This document shows, piece by piece, positions 20,701-33,062 of a DNA stretch of 64,000 nucleotides. A program made the position numbers and the translations under genes. A model generated the notes under the pieces. It searched no databases. It had not been told where the DNA came from and saw only the letters and a list, made by a program, of their open reading frames with translations. Source of the DNA: Microdochium bolleyi (taxonomy: Eukaryota; Ascomycota; Sordariomycetes; Xylariales; Microdochiaceae); the NCBI GenBank assembly GCA_001566295.1, contig KQ964245.1:2361524-2425523 (forward strand), given 5' to 3'. Each line of letters begins with the position of its first letter. The first letter of the stretch is position 1.

Positions 20701-23206
20701 GCCAACTCCTCCTCCGCTCCCTCTTTGACATCTGGAAGCTGGTCCCTGATGCCTAGACTGGGCCTGCTGACATGACTTCTGGTGGAGCGTTCGGAAAACG
20801 TGCGGCGGTGGCCATTGGTGTTGGTCGTGTTCTCGGACTCGCGCTCAGCTCCCTTGCTACCAGACTGAATGTTGTCAAGCTCAGACAGGAGGTTGTCCAG
20901 CTTGCCCAGGCTTCGCTGACGCTCAATAAGCTGCTCGAGACGGTCAATCTCGCGTTGCATGAGCTCTGCGTCTTGGTCTGCCTCGGCTAGTCTCTCCTCG
21001 AGTGTGGAGATGTAGTCTTCACATCCGGCTTCGTTCTCGCGGATACGAGCGATCTCTTTCCTGAGCTCCAGTACGATCGCAGCATTCTTCTCCTCGCCCG
21101 AGGTATGACCATCAAGCTTCGTCTCGAGGTCATGCAGGTAGTTTTCTGTATTCGCTTCACGGTCTGCCAGCTTCGCGATCCTTGCCTGAAGTTGGGTGTT
21201 GATCGTCTCGACGTATGCGCACTTGGTCTCCTTCTCTAGAAGGCTGGTCTCGGTGTTCGACAGAGTTGTGCGAGTACTGGACAGTGACTGTTCGAGGGAC
21301 TGGATGGTCTTCTCGTACTCGAGCACAACTTGCTCGACGGCCTGAGCAAACGAATTCGACCGGCTAATTCTCTCATCGGCACTCTCGCTCGGCTCGTGGT
21401 GATTCACAGCGGCTTCGTTGTCTCTTGCCTTTGCCATCTCAGCAATAAGCTTGGCGTGTCGCTGACTTAAAGTGCTGTAGTTCTCCTGCGTATCAAGCAG
21501 TTGCATCTCCAGCTCTTTCTCGCGTTCTCCGTGCCGTTCAGTTCGGTCAGATGCAGCAGCAGGTCGCCGCTCGTTGCCGTTCCTGTCTGCACTGCGAATC
21601 TGCTCGCGGAGGAAAGCGACCTCGGCCTTGAGGCGGTCGATAGTCGCTTGCTTGTCGCCCTCCTCGGTAGCCTGGATACGAGGCTTACTTTGAATTGCAC
21701 GAGCGCGCTGAGCATATTGTACCGTGTTCAGAGTCTCACTGAGGTGGAACTCCGCCGGTGTAACGCAGGCGATCATGTAGGTGATGGCATTTCCGCCCAG
21801 CGAATCTTGGAGCAATCTGGTCAATCTCGAGTCACGATACGAGACGTGAGAGCCAGCTTGTCGAGATGACAGCTGGGAGATAACCTTGCCAAGAGCGGCG
21901 AGGCCGGCGTTGATTGAGATACCCTCCTTCGCCCGTTCGCCCTGGGCTCCGGTGTTCTTCAGTCTCTCACTGCCAGCCAGATCAACGAAATGCAGCTTGC
22001 TGTCGGTCGTAACCCAGCTGTCATTTCCAGATAGGGACTCGAGCGGCATCGACAGACGCTTGTCGGCAGCTGAGGTAGTCTTGCCCTTGCGCTGGATCAG
22101 GTTTAAGCTGAAGACGGCATGAGATCGTGAGGACTTCGCATTGATAGCCGTCGAGTCTGTCTGACGAATCGAAGATCCAAAGTTGAGGGCGCCGAGCAAG
22201 TCATCCACTGAGTTGATTTCCACTTGGCACAAGCCCGTCAGAATAATGTTTCCCTTGGTGTCTTCGCGGATTGTGACATTGTTCCTCTCATGCGGCTGAG
22301 CGTTTTCGGGAAGCAGAAGATCGCGAAGCTGCTCATTGTAAATCTCAACATATGTCGCCCGGAGCTGCCAGTTCCGTTCAGCCTTCGGCAAGCTGACGGG
22401 AGGTGCTGCAGACATCGAGTATCGGCTCGGCGTGCGAAGCTGGGACATGGAGGAACGCTTTGAGCTCTTCGGGGTGCTGCCTTCGAGCTGCTCAAAGAGT
22501 GCAATGGCCGCTCGGGGAATAACGCCTGCATGTTTACAATCTGTTAGTCCAGAGTTCCGAGGACCTGAAATTGGGATGAGAGAAAGGGTTCATAGAACCC
22601 GTAGCCAGCGACTCACCCATGGCCTCGATATTGCCTTGCTCTTTCGGCCCCGAGGTGCCCATGGTATATGATTTCCCGGCACCAGATTGACCGTATGCAA
22701 GCACGGAAACATTGTAACCTTGGAGGAAAGCATTGATGCTCTCGCTCAGATATTCCCATACGCCATCCTGTTGAGTCTCTGAGCTGAAAACGCGATCGAA
22801 GACGAAGATCTTCTTGCCCTGCGGTGAGTCGATCGCGAGGCTTGTGTTTGAAGTGGTCTGGACCATTGATCTCTGGAAGCGCTGAGGAATCAAGTCGAAG
22901 CCTGGGTCCGAGGGTTGAAGTGGTGGTCGCACACGAACGGCTGTAGGCAGACAAGGTGCAACAAGTTAGCAGTTTGATGCGAAAGTTTGGGTGCAGGCTT
23001 GGAGCATGGCTGTATGTATGGTTCAACGCACCAACTTTGACGGCAGTCCGCGCTTCCTCGTCGGAAGCGCGGCTCTCGCGGCCGGCTTTACTGCTGATGC
23101 TCATCCGGCTGCTGCTCCTCTGAGCTTGAGATGCAGGTCTCATCAAGGCACTCATCGGTCGGGGAGGAGCGATGGCCGTGGGAGAACCAGGCGGTGAGCT
23201 GGCCAT
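17790..23206 (-). CDS. Kinesin motor protein, kinesin-4-like, with very long coiled coil
   Basis: Four exons on the minus strand, 23206-23032, 22940-22617, 22525-18378 and 18323-17790, give 1726 residues. A Ser-rich leader of about 55 residues precedes a complete N-terminal motor: AVRVRPPL (59-66), the P-loop GQSGAGKS (142-149), switch I SSRSH (298-302) and switch II DLAGSE (348-353). A Ser/Thr/Arg-rich insert of about 30 residues sits between VIPRAAIALFEQ and ATYVEIYNEQ. After the motor, from about residue 430 to the end, the protein is mostly heptad-rich coiled coil with Ser/Pro linkers, ending in a KKKKK run. An N-terminal motor predicts plus-end-directed movement along microtubules. The sequence around SDPGFDLIPQRF and GVIPRAA reminds me of fungal kinesin-4/KIF21-type motors, but the subfamily needs a tree. 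The last intron is 54 bases, in frame and without stops. Confidence 0.9.
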
Positions 23207-25979
23207 GTTTGCGACACGAGGGGCGCCTGCGGTGTAAGTAGTCTCGGCAGGCGACGGGTTCGGCCGAGCCGCAGCACTGCTTGACCGGGAGTCGGAAGGT
23301 CGGGCTCAAACAGGAGCGTTGGCACGGAGTGCTCAGCCAGGAGGAATGTGAAGTCTGCAACCGAGGGGCCGCCCAGTTGGCAAGGCACCGCACCAGGCCG
23401 ATCGGGCCGAGAGAGGCTGCACACGCGCGACTGCGTATGACGAAAGATCAATTCCAGCAGCCTTGAAGAATAGTGGACATGGAAGCCGGTTCTGCTGCGT
23501 TGCAGAGTCGGCTCGAGTGGTTTCACCCGTCTTCGTGCTTGGCAGGCGAGACACTCGAGAGCCAAGGTGAGGCCGCAGACTGTCGCTAGACGGTGGTGGC
23601 CGGGGTGGGCCGGTCGGACGAAAGCAGCGCTGCTGGGGACGAGAGCGTGCAGGTGTTGCAGATGCTCGCAAATGTGCTCGCACAACTGACGACTCTGAGG
23701 TCGGGAGGCCTGTATGATGATGGAGAGGACTCGGAGAAGAGACGGAAGAGAAGGTGTCGGCAAATGTGGCCGCGTTTGTGCCTTGGTGTTGAGGCAGGAG
23801 CAGAGCAAGCGTGCAAAATTCAGGGGCGGTCCCTCAGGCCTGGGCTGCCGCCCATTGACTGACAAGCAGCAGGGTGCACGCTAGGCACAGAGGCGGGCAA
23901 GTGTGCGTCCGACCTGCAGCACGCTTAGCAACGTGGGAGTCGGGACCTGCGCTGGCCACACGCGTCGGGCCAATTCGCCAAAGTTAGGGGGCCACCCTGC
24001 GCTCGATTCGGCAACCCTGTTGCTTAGAACCCCAGGGACGGGGACGGGGACGGGGACTGGAACGGGGGCCATCTGGACCAGACTGCTCGGCGGACTCTGT
24101 GGACTCTTTCGGTCGACATGGGCCAGGGGCGACCCTGGCTCGCCTGGCTGCGTGGGAGTGCAGGCAGGAGTCAGTGGCAGCCCTGGAGTCCCTCACTCCG
24201 CGTCCTGCCTCCTGAGGATCCCGTCCCGCCCACGGACACGCTCTCGCCTGTACCAAGCAAGCACGGCTACCCAACAAAGGTGCATGCATCACCACACCAC
24301 CATCACCACCACCCACTGACATGCTTCGCTGCCGTCTCGCTCACTACCAAAGGCTATTGGCGAGAAAGTGTATTTCTGACAGCGCAGGCTGGGTGGGCCT
24401 CCGCGCGGGACGCCCGCCGCGACACGGCCCATATGACAGGGTTTCCGCCACTGCCTGGCACTTGAGCACACCTTCAGGCTTCACCCGTCTGCCGAAAATG
24501 CGATCGTCCGCCACCTGCAGAAACCCATTCCGAGCTGTCAGGAATCAAGATAGGGGCCGCTCCCCGTCCCAGGTCTCCAACGTTGGCAAAGGCATCGGGA
24601 GTGTCCAGGCTCTGCCAGGCCTTCTTCATGCTGGACGACTGAGGACGGGATACTCCGTACCTCGTATGTTCTGCGTGGCACGGACTCCAGTGTCGACAAC
24701 TCCACGCAAAATCCCGGGATGATGTCGACGTTTCGAAACCGGAATACTGCAATGCCATGACATGATGGCCATGGTCGTCATGCACAGATCTCCGCCGATC
24801 TGCTGGAGCATGATGCAAGTGCGATAAGATGTGTCGTCGATACTACGTCTGCGCGAACGGGCATCCCAGATCGCAGAATACCGAAATAACCGCGCATTAA
24901 ATCCGCCAAGCTAGATCCATCTCTTCGACCCGCACAAATTGATCTATCCCATATTTATGCGGTCAACGAGACACGTCAGATACGAGAATAAAAGCGCGAG
25001 TTTGCCTCAACCAACGAACGGCATACGTACGATAGCGTAGGAAGGTAGGTAAACAACCCGTGAATGATCTGTACTCTCTTCTCCGACTGGAAAGTTCTCG
25101 CAGTCCTGCCGGCCAGGCATCTTGCATGCTCCGTGCATATCTCCAGTTTCTCAATGGCCCGCCAGATCACTGATGCTGGCTACCGGTGGCTGGGTGCTTT
25201 CTCGAATGGCACGATGGGGGTCAACAGAGGGATAATCAGGGGTCGGAACAGTCGAGAAACACCGGCCCAATGAGCAGCGATTCTGAAGTGGAAACATCCA
25301 AGGGTAATCTGCCCTAGCACCGTCGTCCACTTTGAACTACCAAGAGCTCACCTCCGCGGCTCCGCCAACATCCATCCCAACCCGAAAGGCCAATCCACTA
25401 TCAGCCAGAGCCTGACTCAAACAGGCTAGCAAGGCGCCATACACCATGTCGTTCCCGAGAGCGATCCTGGATGTTGTGGGACTCGAGGCCACGCGAGTTA
25501 AATTGGACCATCCTGACACGACGTTTCAGAGCACAGCTTGGTCGCACCTGTCACGATACCGGCCAATCGAGCAGGACGTAGGAATTAGCACAATCTGTCA
25601 AAGAAACTGGAGAGTTCACTTGACTCTTCTTGCGGTCGATAAGCGCGGACTCGTACAGTAGACATTTTCCCGATCTCGGTTCCACATGCCTCCCAGCGTG
25701 CCCGGCAGCCTTCAGAGTTGTCTAGGGTATTGCTAAGAGCTCAAGTTATCGCCAGGGTCCCTTTGCGCTCAAGCCACTGAAATGTCGGCGGCCGACCCTG
25801 GTCGCGCCAGAAAACGCCATCTTCGTTGTAAGAGGCAAGGCGCCAATGTGTGCGAGTGCAATCACCTGTCGTCGGATACAGCTCACGGCTAAGACCGCAA
25901 CGGTCTTTGCGACAGTGACATGGTGCGTACCCCATGCTGATCACGACAAAGAATCAGAGCAGCAGTCGGCCGATGTTAC
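23207..25979. other. Gene-poor interval upstream of kinesin
   Basis: This contains the kinesin promoter/leader. A GGGACG repeat (3.8 copies) lies at 24035-24057. No convincing frame, tRNA or mobile element was found. A frame ending near 25741 on the minus strand (GDCTRTHWRLASYNEDG...) looks somewhat protein-like and may belong to the candidate gene next to it. Confidence 0.45.
24035..24057. repeat. GGGACG short tandem repeat
   Basis: About 3.8 perfect copies of the hexamer GGGACG lie in otherwise unannotated DNA. It is a minor simple repeat with no evident role. Confidence 0.7.
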
Positions 25980-26278
25980 TTAGGACCGGGTTACCATGCG
26001 AATCACACCATTGACGGGAGATCCGTGCGTGGTGACGACTTCCTGGTCTGGGCTCTTGTCCACACGGTCCCTGTATTCAACCACAATACCCCGTCTTGAG
26101 AGACACCGCCGGTCCGACCATAAGTGAAATACACAAAGACCTCGCAAACGTACTTATATGCGACGGTCCAATTTGGATACTCGAGCCTTGCCAGATCTTT
26201 CAGACTCCTGCGTGCGTACTGGCTTGACTCTTCCACACACTCTCTGCTGTTTATCCTCTCTACCAGAGACTCCAATAA
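25980..26278 (-). CDS. Unrecognised candidate 3' exons (gene or decaying gene)
   Basis: This is a tentative call. On the minus strand a frame runs from 26278 to 26154 (...SLKDLARLEYPNWTVAYK), ends at a consensus donor GTACGT, and resumes after an acceptor ACAG at 26071 with DRVDKSPDQEVVTTHGSPVN and on to a TAA at 25980-25982. The 83-base intron fits the size and phase of other introns here. The join reads as ordinary soluble-protein sequence rather than the Arg/Ser/Pro noise typical of chance frames in this DNA. Upstream, around 26850-26930 minus, another protein-like stretch (GALHPNVTLEVVFKDSMGLD) appears, but I could not connect it without stops. I recognise no family. It may be a many-exon gene, a misjudged frame or a relic. 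Confidence 0.25.
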
Positions 26279-28004
26279 TCAAATATGCCGTGAAAAAGCA
26301 TCCTTCGCCCCGATGCCATGATTGAAAGCCTGGGATGCTGTGCGGGATAAAGAGCCCGTCGTATCACACCCTGCAGTGCTCTCCTGCGCTGCAACCCACG
26401 ACGTGTCTGCCACAGCAGGCGAGAAACCAGCCATTGCTTGTTCGAAGGCGACTTTGCGATCCTCAGCTCCACCTTGGTAGGAGTGTCGGGCTGAGTCGCT
26501 GGAACCTGGAATATCAGATTCCGGAAAAAGTGGCCAAACCCGACGAGTATCGCCAGTCTGAGACGGTAAAGAGTGGAGAGATGGAACTGTCGATCAACCA
26601 CTGCTATCCGTACCTAGTCCATGGCCAGCTTGGTCATTCATCAGACACATTGTATTCGCGTCTGCTTCACTACCGGACTCACTGCAGAGAGTCCCGAGAG
26701 CTTATCCAAAGAGCACTTTCAGCATCGTTTCATCCCACTTTGACAGGTCATTTCTTGTTTCTTGATGATCCGGTCTCCGAGATCTGTTCCGCGGCAGGCA
26801 TCTGCTACAAACATCACGAGGCCTCGTCATATCTTGACCCACGTCCAGGCCCATCGAATCCTTGAACACCACCTCGAGGGTTACATTGGGGTGCAGTGCA
26901 CCCTTGACCCTGCACAGCACGGGGGAAGTTCAGACGGAACCCAAAATGCAGCTTCAGGTTCTGATTGTCACATCTTCGTGGGGATGCCGACTCGACTCGC
27001 TAGGTATCATCGCAGCATGCGGAGTCACTAGTCAGGCCGGGTTCACAAGGCATCCCCGTGCCTCCGAGAACTATACTCGTGCTTTTGTGTAGCTGCATGC
27101 GTACATGTATACATAGTGGTACTCGGCGTGGGCATGCGAGATAGACGAGCACGTAGCATCCGGCTCTAAAGGCATGTAGCAGTCGAGCAACGGGTCAGGT
27201 TGCCGGAACAGTGGTCGTCCGTGACGATGTTGCTGTCCGCCTTCGTCGAGCCCGCAAGGTGCGGCGGGCTCGCAAGGTGCGCACACTCAGGGGTATATTT
27301 TGTACTGCTGACGTTCTTGGACCTTTTGCCTTAGCTGTCTGCCACTAAGAGATGGGAGCACGTGTGCCGCAAGCAGTTGTGAGCACAAAGAGGCTGGGGT
27401 GACAAGTCGCTGGGTGTGCCACTTGAGTCAGAACCCACAGTTCGTCCTGTCAAAAGGTCTCACCTACGGCACAAAGGTTCCGGTCCATGCGCGGTGCGAT
27501 AGTCGTGATCTTTTGCTCGGCTGACAAGCATCCGCGGCTTGACCAGCTGCGACTGAGCAATGCTCCTCAATTTGGAATGTACCGCATGTCTGTAATTATT
27601 CAGATTAAGAAATTGTGCAAGCTGCCGTCAAGACCGAGGCTTACGCTCTTTGGAACAGAACTTGGAGGCATTGGCTTCCAGATAGTAGCTTTAAGTGGAG
27701 AAACTGTACCGTGAAGAGAGCTCATTCGTGCACCCACTGGCGAACTCTCCAGGCGCGCTCTCCAAGCTCTGAGCTTATCGTAGTCCGTTCTTATCGCCCC
27801 GCCAAAATTTATTTTCTTTGGCGATGGGCATGTCTCGCGAACTCGATGCCGTCCGCCGGGTCACTTCGCAGCATACAGAGCCTCAAGCGGCGGATCGAGT
27901 CGTCTTGCGAAATCGCGCCAGCAAAATCAGCCTTTCCTCCCTCCCGGCACACAGAGCGGCACCTTATACTCGATCGCAGCGCCCTCTCCCACTCACCCGC
28001 GACC
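26279..28004. other. Interval with possible upstream pieces of the candidate gene, and the ENP2 promoter
   Basis: Protein-like minus-strand segments near 26320-26500 and 26800-26930 are broken by stops and lack clear splice links. From about 27480 onward the DNA is the ENP2 upstream region, with the ribosome-biogenesis-like elements listed separately. A short duplicated stretch, CGCAAGGTGCG, lies at about 27256-27282. Confidence 0.4.
27804..27828 (+). promoter_or_regulatory. Possible RRPE/PAC-like pair upstream of ENP2
   Basis: AAAATTT (27804-27810) and GCGATGGG (27821-27828) lie 177-201 bases before the ENP2 start codon. In budding yeast and many other fungi, ribosome-biogenesis genes carry RRPE (AAAAATTT-type) and PAC (GCGATGAG) elements close together. 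The second element differs from PAC at one base, so this is suggestive only. Confidence 0.35.
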
Positions 28005-30107
28005 ATGAAGGTCACCAACCAGGGCGATGTTGCCGTCTACACGATCGCCGGCGCATCTACGTCGCGGCCGCTGCCGGAGTGGCTCGCCCGCCGGCGGAAG
28101 CGCAGTCTGAAGAACGACGCCGAGTACCAGAACCGCGTCGAGCTGCTGCAGGATTTCGAGTTCGAGGAGGCCAGCCAGTGCATCCGCATCTCCGAGGACG
28201 GCGACTGGATCATGTCGACGGGCACGTACAAGCCGCAGATGCACGTGCACTACACGCCGCACCTGTCGCTTTCTTATGCGCGGCATACCAATGCCCTTGT
28301 ATGTGCTGAGAATCTTGACGCCGGGTCGCAATTTGTGGCATAGCGAGAATTGACAATGGCTAAACTATGCTTGCAGAACACATCCTTCCAACTTCTTTCC
28401 ACCGATTGCTCGAAATCCCTGCACCTACAATCAGATCGGAGTATAGAACTGCACAATCCGGGCGGCTGCCATTACAAGCTGCGACTTCCTCGTTACGGCC
28501 GCGACCTCGTGTACGACAGACATTCCGCCGAGGCTCTGATACCCTCAGTCGGTCTCGACGCAGATGGCAGCGGCGAGGTCTTCCGCCTGAACCTCGAAGT
28601 GGGAAGATTCATGAAGTCATATGCAGTCGACGTGGGCAGAGATGACGGCGTCGATATCGGTGGTCTTCAGGGCAGTATCGGGGTGGGAGCAGTCAACTGC
28701 GGCACGATCGCAGAGAACAGCCACAACCTCCTCGCGTTCGGCACGTCGATAGGCACAATCGAGTGCTGGGACCCTCGGTCAAAATCGAGAGTCGCGATAC
28801 TGGGCGGCCAGGAGGGCGAGATTACAGCACTCGACTTCAACCCCTCGGGATTATCATTGGCGACCGGCACATCACTGGGTCTGATCAAGATCTTCGACCT
28901 GCGGAGCCCCGTACCACTCCTGACCAAGGACCACGGTGCAGGCTATGCAGTCAAGAACCTCATTCACCTTACGACGGCGTCACAGGAGAAGAAGGTCCTC
29001 TCGGCAGACAAGCAGATGATCAAGCTCTGGGACGAGCACGACGGCGAGACATGGACATCGGTAGAACCCCTGGTCGACATCAACGACGTGGCGTGGTGCA
29101 AGAACAGCGGCATGATCATGACGGCCAACGAGGGCAAGCAGCAGCACGCCTTCTTCATCCCGCAGCTCGGCCCGGCCCCGCGCTGGTGCGGATTCCTCGA
29201 CAACATGGTCGAGGAGATGGCCGAGGAGGTGCGCACCGAGACGTACGACAACTACAAGTTCCTCACGCTCGCCGAGCTCAAGGCGCTCAGCATGGACCAC
29301 CTCATCGGCAAGACGAACCTGCTGCGCCCGTACATGCACGGCTTCTTCGTTGCCTCTAAGCTGTACGAGCAGGCCAGCCTCATCGCCAACCCGTACGCCT
29401 GGGAAGAGGAGCGCGCCAAGCGCGTCAAGGACAAGATCGAGAAGGAGCGCTCCAGCCGCATCAGGGGCGCCAAGAAGAAGGTTAAGGTCAACCAGAAGCT
29501 CGTCGACAAGCTGCTCAAGAAGCAGGAGAAACGGGCCGTGGTCGATGAGAAGGCGGGTCTGCTCGGCGACGACCGTTTCGGCCGGCTGTTCGAGGACGAG
29601 GCGTTCCGCGTTGATGAGACGAGCCGCGAGTTCCAGGTGCTCAACCCCAGCACGAGAGTCGATGCGGAGACGGGCAAGAATGTCCAGCCGCAGCTGGACA
29701 CCTCTGATGAGGATGACGGTTCGGACGACGATGACGCGAGCATGCACGACCCCGAGAGCGAGGAAGACGTCCCACAGAAGAAGCAGGGCAGCAAGAAGAG
29801 CAAGAAGGATGACGATGTCGTCATGCAGGTGTCCTCGTCAGCAAACCGCGGCGACCGCGCACACAAGGACACCGCTCTGGGCTCGCGGGCACAGAAGCCC
29901 GGCCGCGTCAGCAAGGAGAGGGGCGACATCGTCGGCGAGCGGTCCGTCACGTTCCTGCCCGAGCCGAAGCAGAAGAAGTCGCGCCACCAGCAGCAGGATG
30001 AGGTTGACAGCGACGACGGGGAGGGGCAGGGTGGCAAGTCGGCCGGCGGGCGCTTCAGGGACAAGCAGCGGCGCAGCGCCAGTGGAAACACGTTCCGACG
30101 AATTTAG
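28005..30107 (+). CDS. enp2: Nucleolar WD-repeat protein Enp2 (NOL10), SSU processome
   Basis: Two exons, 28005-28298 and 28377-30107, join in phase 0 to give 674 residues. Enp2/NOL10 is a nucleolar subunit of the 90S pre-ribosome needed for 18S rRNA maturation. The sequence shows an N-terminal block typical of the family (PLPEWLARRRKRSLKNDAEY), a WD40 region across about residues 60-370 (for example CWDPRSKSRVA, KIFDLRSPVPLL, IKLWDEHDGETW), and the NUC153-type motif GDDRFGRLFEDEAFRVDE (about 495-512). The C-terminal third is highly charged, with acidic runs (SDEDDGSDDDD) and Lys-rich segments, as in yeast Enp2. The start follows from the conserved MKVTNQGDVAVY opening, with context CGACCATGA. 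The single intron removes an in-frame stop after DAGSQFVA. Near-consensus RRPE and PAC elements lie upstream. Confidence 0.93.
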
Positions 30108-31846
30108 AGACGTCGCAGCAAATTACAGGGGCTGCTGCCGACGATGGCATGGCATCATCTGGCCGCCGCCGCTGTTTTGGCTTTTCTCAGTCGACCTCGC
30201 TCTTGCTTGGACCGCAAAGTTGTTGGGACCGATCGCAATCATGTTGTGCACGAAGCCCCGTGGGACTCGATGGACTTGCGGTGTCACGTCAGACGAACAA
30301 ACTCTTGTATATAGATATACCGCATAGCTTTGTTTTTGTGAAGCATGGCGTTTCGTGGGTAAGAAAAACAAAACCAGAATATATATCTGCACACATAGTC
30401 TTGTTATTGCGCATTATCTGGGATCTGCGGTTGAGTTGAACTACGTTTGGGTGTAACATTGCGACAGTGCCAACCTTTTGGGGGGCCAAGGCACCATTCT
30501 CATGTGACGGGGTAAAATAAAGAAAATAAAATAAGATCGACATCCGAGAGCTGACCGCTCTTCTCGAGGTTCGGAGCTGGGTTAACAAGAGGGCGGGGGT
30601 TTCCCCTGTCACACCGGGGGATAAAAAATGTGATTGTCGGCAGTTGTCACATTTCTTGCAAGGTTGCCATTTCCCAGGTGTTTGGGCAGGACAAGGTGGC
30701 AGGTAGGCGCCGGTGCTACTCGAGCAAGCGGTTGGCTGTCTTATAGGTATGGCTGATATAGCCCTGAGCTTTGGCTGGCGGCGGAGAAGACTCGGGTGTC
30801 AAGGTCTGACATGGTCGGCTATGTTGTCCATGCATACGGGAGATGGATTTTCAAGATTGGCGTGGCTAAAAATGCAAAGCCAGTGCTCCGAATGAATGCT
30901 TACATGAAGGCAGATCATCGTGTCAGTATCTGTACGTGTTAGTGTATTGTACTTGGCTCACAACTCCCCGGCCCTTCTTTGCTGTGCCTTCCAATACATG
31001 TTGATAGTGCCTCATCGTCGACCCGTCACCTCCCCAGAGTGACGGACAACTGGAACACGAGCAGCCCTTTGCATTAGCACTCCGCTGTGAGTGGCTGGTG
31101 AAGGTGACCGAGACTGTGAGGATTGGTGCGAGGCTACATCGACTCGCCAGGCACTCGGGGCTATACCACACAAGGCCCTGCATAAGAGTCAAGAGGGCAT
31201 TGTGGCCGGCGGCAGATGTGACACGCGGGGGGCACTTACGCAGTAGACGCAGCACTTGTATCGCCAAGATGTTGCCAGGCAGTTGTGGCACCACACCTTA
31301 AGACCCCTGTCCTGCGGCTGTGATTGGCGGGCCGCGCCAGGGGTAACTGTGAAAGCGCCCTTGGGCTCGGCGCTTCGAGCAGCGGCACCACCAATGGGGA
31401 GCCGAGATTGTCTTGCAGCGACTCAACTCGTCACCAGGGCTTTGTGCAGACATCCTGCAGCACCCAATGGCGGCTGCCCGAGAGCGCCATAAGTCGTTGC
31501 GATCGTCGCCGGGCCACTGGCAGGCGGGCGGGCAGAGTGCCGTAACCATGCCCACTTGCGCCCAGAATGCGTCTCATCGCACATGCTGCCACAGCTGTGA
31601 GGCTAGCTAGAGGGGGAGTTCCGCCAGACGCTGAGAGGGCACCCGCCGACTCATATACTGTCACAGGCCGCTTCGGTGCCTCGTGTCATTCCAGGACTTT
31701 CTTCTCCCGTTGTTGGTCCTTCTATCGTTGTTGGTCCTCGGCATCACACCTGAAAGTTGCTTTTCGCCCCAGTCACTACTCCGACTTCAGTCAGCAACCG
31801 TCCCACGACACATCGAAGATATTCGTGACTTCCACAGGCCACCGCA
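30108..31846. other. Intergenic, ENP2 3' flank and next promoter
   Basis: A/T-rich DNA (30300-30540) follows ENP2, with AATAAA-like signals near 30515-30530 (AAAATAAAGAAAATAAAATAAG). From about 31640 the sequence becomes TCTTTC/CTTCTC-rich, a leader for the membrane-protein gene. I see no gene between. Confidence 0.5.
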
Positions 31847-32410
31847 ATGGTCACAACAACGGCGAATCCGTTCCCGCTGGCGACGGAAGTCGGCGGCACA
31901 GACAACAGTGCTGGTTCGGTCAATGCTGGTGGGCAGGTCGACACCGCAGCAGGTGCTTCGGGAGGCAGCTCATCCGGCGCGCAACTGTCACCGGGTGCCA
32001 TGATCGCCATCATTGTTGTCGTCTCGGTTGTGGCTGTCCTGGGTAGTAAGTAACCCCCCGGTACTGTCTTCCCTCGGCATCGAGTAGCAGTCACTAACAG
32101 GCCCAATATAGTCGCGTCCGCGGTCCTCTTCTACTTGACAAAGAAGAAGGAATGGAGGCTTAGGGAGAAGATGCGTCGGTCGGCTCGCAAGGTTGTCACA
32201 GCACTCACTCCCCGGAGGTCCGAGTTCCCAAGGTCTGTCAAGGAAGGCACTGGCAAGTCTTCGAGAGGACGAGTAAGACTGGACGATGTCCCCCCGACAC
32301 CGAGACTGCGACCCGAGGACGTCGAGAAGGGGCTCGCTATGGATATTCGGCAGAGTCCTGAAGGACGCAGCAAGAACGGTGCTGCCAAGAAGTGGCCTGG
32401 CCGGCGCTGA
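31847..32410 (+). CDS. Single-span membrane protein with Ser/Gly-rich ectodomain
   Basis: Two exons, 31847-32045 (donor GTAAGT) and 32112-32410, give 165 residues. The N-terminal 48 residues are small and polar (Thr, Gly, Ser, Asn, Ala) with no signal peptide. One strong membrane segment follows (about 51-75, PGAMIAIIVVVSVVAVLGIA and on through SAVLFYL), broken by the intron, then a positive stop-transfer (TKKKEWRLREKMRRSARK) and a basic Ser/Pro-containing cytoplasmic tail. By the positive-inside rule the N-terminus faces outward (type III topology). This layout resembles small fungal wall-sensor or SKG6/Mid2-type single-span proteins, but similarity outside the membrane segment is not evident to me. 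The C-terminal RLDDVPPTPRLRPEDVEKG block may be conserved. Function is unknown. Confidence 0.7.
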
Positions 32411-33062
32411 AGATCGACAGTCGCTGCTCGACCGGTTCGTGCCGAATCTGACGAGCTCGAAGAGAACGGCACGATGTTCGGAGTACAATGCACAAAGCTT
32501 CGGTGAAGGAAGTTGGCGACGGTGTATGACACGGAGGATCGGGGTGGTGATTGCTTGTACGCGGTGGGTGTACGGGTTCATGGCGCAATTGGGCAGGTGT
32601 TCTTGGTCTTGTTTTTCTGGTTTGTGATTCGTGTAGATATAGCCTCATACACTCCTGAATTATAGCTTTCAGCAATGTCGGGCTGCCTCTGTCGTTGTTC
32701 TTGTGCTTTTCTTGCTGCCATAGTTGACGTACCTGATAACAACCCAGCAAAGTCCAAAGGTCACAGACAATTTAGGTAATCCACGACCGTGTTTATGAGC
32801 ATGAAATGTGCATTACGTAAGGCAGGGGCATCCCGATGCAGGGTCGTCAGGGTCCCAGCTTCCACCATGAGCCGAGGAGGATCCGCCGGACAACGGCGGG
32901 CCCACCCTTGACATTTGCGAGCTCCTGAACTCTGCCATCGACAACTCCAGATCTCCAGTCGCATCCACCACGTCGATGACCGCCGGCTGGGCGCAACCAC
33001 ATCTCCCACGAGCGTCAACGCACCTCCCACAGCCTGTCCGGAGCCACCAGCTGCAGCCCACT
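32411..33062. other. Intergenic, tandem genes
   Basis: This is the 3' flank of the membrane-protein gene and the leader of the Zn2Cys6 regulator. An alternative in-frame ATG for the regulator lies at 32976. No separate gene is seen. Confidence 0.5.

Noticed and set aside
28980..30327. Long frames antisense to, or in another phase of, ENP2 (255, 279 and 325 codons)
   Set aside because: They are shadows of the GC-rich third positions of the ENP2 coding frame, which has clear homology.
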